A stretch of DNA of 13,212 nt. It comes from an uncultured Clostridia bacterium (GTDB taxonomy: Bacteria; Bacillota; Clostridia; Oscillospirales; Ruminococcaceae). Positions 6,182 through 12,844 of this stretch are shown one piece after another (positions within the stretch are counted from its first letter, which is position 1; each line of letters begins with the position of its first letter). Under the pieces are notes generated by a model that saw only the letters and a program-made list of their open reading frames with translations, had not been told where the DNA came from and ran no database searches. The stretch is from positions 1-13,212 of the forward strand of contig CAMEYZ010000039.1 in the NCBI GenBank assembly GCA_945947715.1. The letters run 5' to 3'. A program made the translations under genes and the position numbers.

Positions 6182-9022
6182 TCAATTATTAACGTAAACC
6201 TTCAAGGGCATTTCCTTTCCGTAAACTGACGCGGAATACTGATAGTAGGGCTCAGCTTCACCGTCGTATACGGGTGTGCGGAGAATGGATATGTAGGTGG
6301 TAGTGCCCAGATCGTTGCAGTCGTAGGCTTCAAGCACAAGCTTATTGGTGTTCTCCGACTCGCGGAGAAGTCTTACCGCATTGAGCGCATAGCCTCCTGC
6401 CGACAATACCACAGGATTTCCCTTTTCAAGCTCGGTGCGCATAACATTCATCGCTTCCTCGCCGTCATAGCCGAAATCATATACTGTGCATTTATCCGCA
6501 GAAAGGTGAAGCTTCTGCATATATCTGAAGGCATCAAGCATTGCCTTGTCCTCTCCGTCATAGAGCGGGCTGTTGATAACGGCACACTCATAGGAGGAGA
6601 ACTCGGGAAGCCGCTGGAAAGTAATAGTCTGGAGGGTCTCTATCCAGCTTTCCAGCTCGGGAAGCTTTACCGTATAGGGAAGCTCGGTGACGGTCATTCG
6701 ATTGTTGAGTATGAAATCCATGGTATCGGTGTTGTATTTCAGCAGACCACCGTCAGAAGCGCGGTAGTTCCACTTATTCTCAACGGCGAGGTACTTATTA
6801 TACACGTCCAGGAAATCAATTTTCAGGTCAACAAGGTCAGGCTTTCCGTCTGCAAGCTGGTCTATTCCGCTCAGGTCATATCCGGGTATCGCTTCGCTGT
6901 AGTTGGTGGCATATCCACCTGCCTTAAGCTTCAGCTCGCCTGTGTAATACTGGCGGGTGAGCTCGGCGATGCCGTAATCGGTACCCGTTTCGGAGAAGTC
7001 TGCACGGAAATTATTGTACGCCATGCTGTCCTTATCCACATTGAAGCCCGAGTCTGCCAGGATATACACGTCGGTAGGCTCGTTCAGGTCGATAGTAGTC
7101 TGGTTGTAGGACATAAAGCTTTCTATCTTGTCGCATATCCTGTCCAGCGCAGAGGCGTTGGCTGCCTGATAATATTGACCATTGGTGGCAGCTGCGATAT
7201 TCGACAGATAATCCTGGTCCACACGCTTTCCAAGGCCGATAGTAAAGATAGTGATGTTATTGTCCACTGCCTTCTTAAGAGCGGCAGCCTCCTTGTCGGG
7301 GTCACTTTTGGAGGGATAACCGTCAGTCAGCAGGATTATGTAATTCTTGTCGGAGCTGTTGTTTCCAAGCTCGTCCACAGCGGCGCTGATAGAGCCCGCT
7401 ATTTCGGTACCGTCGAAGTAGTTGTCGGCAGTTCTGATGCTATCAATCTGAGTCTTGACAGCCTCCCTGTCGGAGGTGACAGAGGTAAGCTTCGTATATG
7501 TGCCTGTGAACTTCGCAGCGCCGTACTCTGCAGTTTCTCCCAGACGGTCGATAACTCCGCCCGCAAAATCAAGGCGCTTGAAATTCACATCGTTTTCCTC
7601 GGAATTGGGACAAAGTGCTTCGGGATACATGGAGCCCGAATTATCTATAAGGAAGAAAATCCGGTTGTTGTACTCCTGCTGCATATACTCCGATACGCCC
7701 ACTGCATAGATTCCGATAGAATCTATCTGAGCAGACACAGTGCATCCCGCAGGATCAACTGTGCTTTCCAGCGGCTCAAAGGTGAGTGCCTCGCTGTCAA
7801 AGCGGAAGATAGATATCCCGTTGGGAGAAGCATGCCATTTACCAAGAGCATCATTGGTGTAGCTTAAGGTCAGAGTACAGCTCTGCATGGGATAAGCCGT
7901 GTAAAATTCGTAAGCGCTGCCCACGATGCCCGTGGCGCCCGAAATACTGTTGTTGTTGACCTTATCGAGAACAGCCGACGCATTCTGAGGCTTGCCCGTT
8001 ATCTCGGCAGAGGCGCCCTCTGTGGTAACTGTAACCGTAATTGCCTGAGGATCGTCATCGGCGGAAAGAGGATCAAGTCCAGCACGGACCTCCTCACCGT
8101 CAGATATCTTGTCTCCGTCGGAATCCGGATTATTGGGGTCGGTGCCCGAAACATTTATCTCATAATAATCGGAAAGTCCGTCCTTATCAGTATCGGGAAG
8201 ATACTGCGACAGGTTCTGCGCACGCTTTTCCTCGGCAGAAAGCTCGTCCTTGGAGCCCTCATCGGAGTAATCCGCGTCATCTGCTTCACCCGCTGCGGAA
8301 ATGCCCATCAGGTCCTTTTCCATGTCCTTGATGTACTCATCGTTGAGGTTTCTCATGTAGATAAGACCGCCTGCATACGCAATGCCCAGTATCACCACGA
8401 ACACAGTAAGTCCCTTGATGATGTTCATTCCCAGCATGGGGTCTTTTTCCCGCTTAACAGGCCTTACCTCCTGAACGACAGGCTTTTCTTCATTTTCCTG
8501 ACGCTGCTTCTGCTTTTCGAGCTCCCTTGCCCTCTCCTCGCGGAGAGCTGCCTGCTCCTGAGCCTTTTTAGCCTTTGCCATGTATTCGGCTTCCCGCTCT
8601 TTTTCCTTGCGGCGCTTTTCATCTTCCTCGCGCTGATCCTGCTCCTTTTTCTGCTTTGCACGGGCAAGATCACGGTCAAGTGCATCCAGCGCATTAAGCT
8701 GAGTCTCGGTGAGCTGTCCCCGCTTTGGAGCGCTGCTCTCGGGAGCTTTCTCCTGCACAGGCTCTTCCTCGGGAGCCTTTTCATCCGGGGATTTCTCCTG
8801 CACGGGCTCTTCCTCGGGAGCCTTTTCCTCCGCAGTTTCCTCCTGCACGGGCTTTTCCTCTGGAGCCTTTTCCTCTACGGGTTCCTCATTTGAGGCTTCT
8901 TCCTCGGGCTCAAATTCAAAGATACTCTTCAGCTCATCTTCATTGATTATATTTTCGGTGTTGTTTTCCGAAACAGGCGCTGACGCCTCACTTTTTATGT
9001 TTGATTTTTTCTTTTTGCTCAA
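6182..9022 (-). CDS. Membrane-anchored VWA-domain protein with TSP3-type calcium repeats
   Basis: A 946-residue protein of unknown function with a clear layout. Residues 1-100 are acidic and disordered, with three 15-residue KAPEEEPVQE-type repeats (52-96). Residues 105-180 are a highly charged predicted coiled coil. A basic patch (KREK, 190-193) precedes one membrane helix (about 201-222). By the positive-inside rule the N part is cytoplasmic and the rest outside. Two calcium-type repeats follow, DTDKDGLSD (277-285) and DSDGDKISD (300-308). The VWA domain (about 452-640) has an intact metal site: DNSGS (460-464), Thr539 and Asp567 in LLTDG. The last 250 residues are unassigned. The start is TTG, supported by AAGGTGG 9 bases upstream; no ATG fits. 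It lies 56 bases after the synthetase gene with no terminator between, so co-transcription is likely. Surface adhesion or sensing is a guess. Confidence 0.88.
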   Translation of the reverse strand: MSKKKKSNIKSEASAPVSENNTENIINEDELKSIFEFEPEEEASNEEPVEEKAPEEKPVQEETAEEKAPEEEPVQEKSPDEKAPEEEPVQEKAPESSAPKRGQLTETQLNALDALDRDLARAKQKKEQDQREEDEKRRKEKEREAEYMAKAKKAQEQAALREERARELEKQKQRQENEEKPVVQEVRPVKREKDPMLGMNIIKGLTVFVVILGIAYAGGLIYMRNLNDEYIKDMEKDLMGISAAGEADDADYSDEGSKDELSAEEKRAQNLSQYLPDTDKDGLSDYYEINVSGTDPNNPDSDGDKISDGEEVRAGLDPLSADDDPQAITVTVTTEGASAEITGKPQNASAVLDKVNNNSISGATGIVGSAYEFYTAYPMQSCTLTLSYTNDALGKWHASPNGISIFRFDSEALTFEPLESTVDPAGCTVSAQIDSIGIYAVGVSEYMQQEYNNRIFFLIDNSGSMYPEALCPNSEENDVNFKRLDFAGGVIDRLGETAEYGAAKFTGTYTKLTSVTSDREAVKTQIDSIRTADNYFDGTEIAGSISAAVDELGNNSSDKNYIILLTDGYPSKSDPDKEAAALKKAVDNNITIFTIGLGKRVDQDYLSNIAAATNGQYYQAANASALDRICDKIESFMSYNQTTIDLNEPTDVYILADSGFNVDKDSMAYNNFRADFSETGTDYGIAELTRQYYTGELKLKAGGYATNYSEAIPGYDLSGIDQLADGKPDLVDLKIDFLDVYNKYLAVENKWNYRASDGGLLKYNTDTMDFILNNRMTVTELPYTVKLPELESWIETLQTITFQRLPEFSSYECAVINSPLYDGEDKAMLDAFRYMQKLHLSADKCTVYDFGYDGEEAMNVMRTELEKGNPVVLSAGGYALNAVRLLRESENTNKLVLEAYDCNDLGTTTYISILRTPVYDGEAEPYYQYSASVYGKEMPLKVYVNN
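8747..8869 (-). repeat. In-frame 45-bp repeats in the VWA gene
   Basis: Codons 52-92 hold two complete 15-residue units and a partial third, starting KAPEEKPVQE, KAPEEEPVQE and KAPEEEPVQE. The DNA is also repeated (CTTCCTCGGGAGCCTTTTC on the plus strand). Such repeats can vary in number between strains by slippage or recombination without breaking the frame. Confidence 0.75.
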
Positions 9023-9078
9023 CTGATGATACCACCTTTATATAATAACAAATATTATTATATATCAATTATTATTGA

Positions 9079-11103
9079 TCAATTGTTGTCAAACTGGCTG
9101 GGATGTCTGGTGAAAAAGTCCACTCTGGGCTCTAAGAACTTAAGCTTGTGTGAATCCTCTCCGGGGAAAAGCTCTGCAAATCCGTCGAAGATATGCTCCC
9201 AGCTCCAGAAGCTCTTGTCTGCATTGAGATAGTCCAGTATCATCTCGGTGCCCTTAGGCGCAAAGGGGTGGAGCAACACAGCGCCCACTCTTATCATATG
9301 GAACATGTTGACAAGATACTGCCTGCGGACGCTCTCGTCCTCGGACTTGTCCGCCTCAGCCTTAAGCTTTGCAAGGAGCTTGCTGGCCTTGCGGATATAT
9401 GAGTCAAGCACATAGGTGACCTGGTGGAACTCAGTCTTGTACATGAAGCGCTCGTAATCGAGAATAGCCTTTTTGCTATCGGAGATGACCTGCTCATCGG
9501 GAGTGCCTATGGGCATATTTCCGTCGAAATATTTCTGGGTATCATAGAAGCAGGTGCGGATTATGCGATTAAATACGTTGGAGAGCAGGAAGCCTTCCTT
9601 TGTTACAGGGTCGGTATCCTCGGCCTTTGCCTCCGGATTGTAGGGCTTCGGCTGGAAGCTGACGCTTCTCATGCCAAGTCCCAGTCCAAGCCAGTGCATT
9701 CTCAGCTGCTCGGCGGTGTAGTGGTCCAGCAGGTCTGCCGCCATAGGAGGCTTTACCGAACCGCTGCTGGATGCCTTCTTATCCAGGAATAGTATGTGAT
9801 GATTTGCCACGAGAATGGGCATCTGCAGCTGGCCCTCTGGAGGATCAACGGAAATATCCTTCATATCGGTGCCCTGGAAAGCAAGCCACATGGCAGTCTC
9901 CGCAACGCCGTAGAAGTAGATGTTATCCTGACCAATGAACTGATATACCTTAGCGTCCTTGCTGCACCAGTATTTTTTATAGTCGGAAACAGGTCTGCCC
10001 TGTCTCTTAAGGTATGCGCAGGTGAAGGATATGGGCGCCCACAGGGACTCGGGCCATACCCAAACAGTAAGGTCCTCCTCGTTTTCCAGCTTCGGAGCCT
10101 TTACGCCCCAGTCGATATTTCCGGTAAGTCTGAAGGGCACCAGAGTTTTTCCCTCTCTGAAGCGGACCTTCTTTTCGTTGAGCAGCTTCACTGCCTCGTC
10201 ACGCTCGGACAGCGTATCGAATACTATTGTGAAGGAGGTCTTCTTAGGCTCTTCGATAAGCTTGTGGGGCGCCATTTTGTCCTTGACGCTCTCATAGTCC
10301 TCGCGGTAATTGTTCATTACATATATAACGGGGGGCTCCAGAAATTCCTTGATAGTCTTAGTGACCACAGGACGGATATTCTTCTGCTTTTCCATGGAAT
10401 CTGCCGCTTCCTTGAGCTTGTCGGTGAAGTCGATAAGCTTGAAGTACCAGTTGTCCACGTTCTTCATAACAGGAGTCTCGCCGGTAAGGGTGCTCTTGGG
10501 GTCGATAAGGTTTACGGGCATGTACTGATGACCGAGGTCGCACTCGTCAGCGTATGCCTTCTCGGAGGAGCAGCCCTGAACAGGACATTTTCCGATGACC
10601 TGTCTGCCGTTGAGGAAGGTCCCCGCCTTTTCATCGTAGAACTGCGCAGTGGAGTTCTTTTCAAGCCAGCCCAGCTCGTAAAGACGTCTGATGAATTTAT
10701 CGGTGACCATATCATGCATTTCTGCGGTGTCTCCCAGAGCGGAGGCTCCGAAAAGATCGAGGCTGATATCATAGTCTTTGAGAGTTTTTTCTTGAGCATC
10801 ATGATTGGACTGAACGAAATCTCTGATAGTGCCCTCATAGCCCTGCTCCTTAAGCTTTCTGTAAGCCTCGGCAATAGGTGAGCCATAGCAGTCGGTGCCC
10901 GACACAAAAATAACGTTGTCCTCGCCTATCCTATCGCGGAGAAACCGCGCATATACGTCGGCGAACACAAATACTCCGCCCACATGTCCGAAGTGGAGCT
11001 GCTTGTTTCCATAGGGCATGCCTCCTGTAACAACGGCTCTTTTAGGGAACTCGGGACGATGATCCTCCGGGCGATAATTATTTCCTTTATTTTCCTTATC
11101 CAT
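9079..11103 (-). CDS. Methionyl-tRNA-synthetase-like class I tRNA ligase
   Basis: A 674-residue class I aminoacyl-tRNA synthetase of the MetRS group. It has the HIGH motif as HFGH (37-40) after GGMPYGNKQL, and GTDCYGSPI where MetRS has GTDEHG or ADDAHG. A zinc-knuckle region has Cys173, Cys178, Cys188 and His192. The core segment FIGQDNIYFYG stands where MetRS has FIGKDIVYFH. The KMSKS position reads KASSS (443-447), so the second, catalytic lysine is absent. About 65 extra residues lie in the connective region (about 258-325). An anticodon-binding helical domain follows; there is no C-terminal EMAP-type domain. The start is the ATG at 11103, preceded by GGAGAG; an ATG 45 bases upstream has no ribosome site. 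It probably charges methionine, and databases would likely call it methionine-tRNA ligase, but the altered motifs leave room for a paralogue with another role. Hence no gene symbol is given. Confidence 0.85.
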   Translation of the reverse strand: MDKENKGNNYRPEDHRPEFPKRAVVTGGMPYGNKQLHFGHVGGVFVFADVYARFLRDRIGEDNVIFVSGTDCYGSPIAEAYRKLKEQGYEGTIRDFVQSNHDAQEKTLKDYDISLDLFGASALGDTAEMHDMVTDKFIRRLYELGWLEKNSTAQFYDEKAGTFLNGRQVIGKCPVQGCSSEKAYADECDLGHQYMPVNLIDPKSTLTGETPVMKNVDNWYFKLIDFTDKLKEAADSMEKQKNIRPVVTKTIKEFLEPPVIYVMNNYREDYESVKDKMAPHKLIEEPKKTSFTIVFDTLSERDEAVKLLNEKKVRFREGKTLVPFRLTGNIDWGVKAPKLENEEDLTVWVWPESLWAPISFTCAYLKRQGRPVSDYKKYWCSKDAKVYQFIGQDNIYFYGVAETAMWLAFQGTDMKDISVDPPEGQLQMPILVANHHILFLDKKASSSGSVKPPMAADLLDHYTAEQLRMHWLGLGLGMRSVSFQPKPYNPEAKAEDTDPVTKEGFLLSNVFNRIIRTCFYDTQKYFDGNMPIGTPDEQVISDSKKAILDYERFMYKTEFHQVTYVLDSYIRKASKLLAKLKAEADKSEDESVRRQYLVNMFHMIRVGAVLLHPFAPKGTEMILDYLNADKSFWSWEHIFDGFAELFPGEDSHKLKFLEPRVDFFTRHPSQFDNN

Positions 11104-11168
11104 GGTATTTCTCTCCATTCTAAAGCAGGCAGCTGACCCGCCAAACATATAAAACTATACTTATATTT

Positions 11169-11197
11169 ATTCTATCACATATTTTCTCACATTGCAA
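11169..11197 (-). promoter_or_regulatory. Promoter of the MetRS-like gene
   Basis: On the minus strand, TTGCAA (11197-11192) and TAGAAT (11174-11169) are separated by 17 bases. Transcription would start near 11162, giving a leader of about 60 bases. That is too short for a T-box riboswitch, and none is seen. Confidence 0.72.
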
Positions 11198-11301
11198 TAT
11201 CTGAATGAATGTTTTTAAAATAATTCATAATTATGGTTTTTCTCATTCACGAAAATCGAACTATCATGTAAAAAAATATATGACTCATGCATTATTTATA
11301 T

Positions 11302-11330
11302 TTCACAAATCAAGCGGAATATGTTATGAT
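11302..11330 (+). promoter_or_regulatory. Promoter of the alcohol dehydrogenase gene
   Basis: TTCACA (11302-11307) and TATGAT (11325-11330) are separated by 17 bases, each box matching consensus at five of six positions. Transcription would start near 11337, giving a leader of about 62 bases. It diverges from the promoter of the MetRS-like gene about 100 bases away. Confidence 0.75.
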
Positions 11331-11353
11331 GTAATTAGTGAATTAACACATAC

Positions 11354-11375
11354 TTTGACAGCAAAAGCTGTCGAA
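11354..11375 (+). promoter_or_regulatory. Leader stem-loop before the alcohol dehydrogenase
   Basis: GACAGC (11357-11362) and GCTGTC (11367-11372) form a perfect stem with an AAAA loop. A G-U and two A-U pairs extend it to 9 bp. It ends about 10 bases before the AGGGAGG ribosome site. It has no T-tract, so it is not a terminator; it may stabilise the mRNA or keep the ribosome site open. Confidence 0.5.
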
Positions 11376-11398
11376 AAATTTTAGGGAGGATACTTAAA

Positions 11399-12616
11399 AT
11401 GGCAAGATTTACTTTACCCAGAGATTTATTCCATGGCAAGGGCGCTCTTGAGAACCTCAAGAACCTTAAGGGTACCAAGGCTGTTATCGTTGTAGGCGGC
11501 GGTTCTATGAAGAAATTCGGTTTCTTAGACCGCGCAGAGGGTTATCTTAAGGAAGCAGGAATGGAAGTTATGATCATTGACGGCGTTGAGCCCGATCCTT
11601 CCGTTACTACTGTTATGAATGGCGCTGCCAAGATGCTCGAATTCGGACCTGACTGGATAGTTGCTATCGGCGGCGGCTCTCCTATCGACGCAGCTAAGGC
11701 TATGTGGATCAAGTACGAGTATCCCGATTGTACCTTCGAGGATATGTGCAAGGTATTCGGTATCCCAGAGCTCCGCAAGAAGGCTCACTTCTGCGCTGTT
11801 TCCTCCACATCCGGTACAGCTACTGAGGTAACTGCATTCTCTATCATCACCGATTACGACAAGGGTATCAAGTATCCTATCGCTGACTTTGAGATCACTC
11901 CCGATGTTGCTATCGTAGACCCTGAGCTCGCTGAGACAATGCCCAAGAAGCTTGTTGCTCACACAGGTATGGACGCTATCACTCATGCTATTGAGGCTTA
12001 CGTTTCCACAGCAAACTCCGATTATGCTGATGCACTTGCTATCCACGCAATCGAAATGATCCAGGCTGACCTCGTTAAGTCCTATAACGGCGATATGACC
12101 TCCAGAGATAACATGCACAATGCACAGTGCCTGGCAGGTATGGCATTCTCCAACGCTCTTCTCGGAATCGTACACTCCATGGCTCACAAGACCGGTGCTG
12201 CATTCCAGGACTACGGCGCTCACATCATCCACGGCGCAGCTAACGCAATGTATCTGCCCAAGGTAATCGCATTCAACGCAAAGGATCCCACAGCTAAGAA
12301 GCGTTACGGCGTAATTGCTGATTATATGCACCTCGGCGGCTCCAACGACGACGAGAAGGTACAGCTCCTTATCGCAGAGCTCCGTAAGATGAACGATGAC
12401 CTCAACATTCCTCACTGCATCAAGAACTACGGCGCAGACAGCTATCCCACAGAGCAGGGCTTCGTTCCTGAGGAAGTATTCCTCCAGAGACTTCCCGAGA
12501 TCGCTAAGAATGCTATCGGTGATGCATGCACAGGCTCCAATCCCAGACAGCCTTCTCAGGAGGAAATGGAAAAGCTCCTTAAGTGCTGCTACTACGATAC
12601 AGAAGTTGACTTCTAA
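11399..12616 (+). CDS. Iron-containing (group III) alcohol dehydrogenase
   Basis: A 405-residue cytosolic NAD(P)H-linked dehydrogenase, likely reducing acetaldehyde or a related aldehyde to the alcohol to reoxidise cofactor in fermentation. The nucleotide site is GGGSPIDAAK (91-100). The SSTSGTATEVTAFSII segment (135-150) is typical of the family. The iron ligands are Asp192 and His196 in GMDAITHAIEAY, His263 in HSMAHKTG and His278 in HIIHGAANAM, so the metal site is complete. The closest known types are the AdhE C-terminal domain and clostridial stand-alone Fe-ADHs. AGGGAGG lies about 9 bases before the ATG. The gene is monocistronic, with its own promoter (11302-11330) and a strong terminator. 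Codon use is strongly biased (AAG, GCT, ATC), as in the carboxyltransferase operon, indicating high expression. The exact substrate and cofactor are not readable from sequence. Confidence 0.95.
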   Translation: MARFTLPRDLFHGKGALENLKNLKGTKAVIVVGGGSMKKFGFLDRAEGYLKEAGMEVMIIDGVEPDPSVTTVMNGAAKMLEFGPDWIVAIGGGSPIDAAKAMWIKYEYPDCTFEDMCKVFGIPELRKKAHFCAVSSTSGTATEVTAFSIITDYDKGIKYPIADFEITPDVAIVDPELAETMPKKLVAHTGMDAITHAIEAYVSTANSDYADALAIHAIEMIQADLVKSYNGDMTSRDNMHNAQCLAGMAFSNALLGIVHSMAHKTGAAFQDYGAHIIHGAANAMYLPKVIAFNAKDPTAKKRYGVIADYMHLGGSNDDEKVQLLIAELRKMNDDLNIPHCIKNYGADSYPTEQGFVPEEVFLQRLPEIAKNAIGDACTGSNPRQPSQEEMEKLLKCCYYDTEVDF

Positions 12617-12636
12617 TTGATTGTACATAAGTTTTG

Positions 12637-12669
12637 GCGGCTCCCCATTTGGCGGGGAGCCGCTTTTTT
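12637..12669 (+). terminator. Rho-independent terminator of the alcohol dehydrogenase
   Basis: GCGGCTCCCC (12637-12646) and GGGGAGCCGC (12654-12663) form a perfect 10-bp GC-rich stem with a 7-base loop. Six T residues follow. Confidence 0.95.
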
Positions 12670-12736
12670 GCCGTGGTACGAAAAAAAGGCACATTTTAGG
12701 TGCATACTGTACAGATAGAATACACCCTTGCCGAAA

Positions 12737-12783
12737 TCTGCGATAAATATTTTTGTCTGTTTTCCCTCTGCGACAAATATTTT
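12737..12783 (+). repeat. 17-base direct repeat spaced by exactly 30 bases
   Basis: TCTGCGATAAATATTTT (12737-12753) and TCTGCGACAAATATTTT (12767-12783) match at 16 of 17 positions with a 30-base period, close to three helical turns. They lie 62 bases or more upstream of the Clp N-domain gene, where a promoter would be expected, and may be an operator pair for a regulator. Confidence 0.6.
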
Positions 12784-12844
12784 CCATGTCAAGTGTCATA
12801 ATATATTTGGATAAAACAGAAATATATTGCAAAAGAGGAGAACC

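Noticed and set aside
6506..7867. A 453-codon plus-strand frame opposite the VWA gene
   Set aside because: The minus-strand frame has a clear VWA domain, calcium repeats and a ribosome site; the plus frame has none of these.
9023..9078. A separate promoter for the VWA gene in the AT-rich gap after the synthetase gene
   Set aside because: TATAAT occurs, but no -35 box lies at 16-18 bases. TTGACA inside the end of the synthetase gene is 24 bases away. Read-through from the synthetase gene is simpler.
9796..10881. A 361-codon plus-strand frame opposite the synthetase gene
   Set aside because: It overlaps fully with recognisable synthetase motifs on the minus strand and has no start signals.
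11103..11162. T-box or SAM riboswitch in the leader of the MetRS-like gene
   Set aside because: The leader is only about 60 bases, with no T-box sequence, no specifier loop and no terminator hairpin.
11291..11308. Possible Rex (NADH-sensing repressor) operator at the alcohol dehydrogenase promoter
   Set aside because: TTCACAA over the -35 box matches one half-site, but the other half (ATTATTT) does not match. Regulation by Rex is plausible for such a gene but not shown here.
12788..12802. GTCAAGTGTCATAA as a CtsR operator
   Set aside because: CtsR sites need two GGTCAAA heptads with a 10-base period. Here the half-like units are 7 bases apart and differ in sequence.
11525..12832. A 435-codon open frame antisense to the alcohol dehydrogenase
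   Set aside because: It mirrors the strongly biased sense gene, has an implausible Ser/Cys/Val-rich composition, and runs through the terminator. It has no ribosome site or family resemblance.
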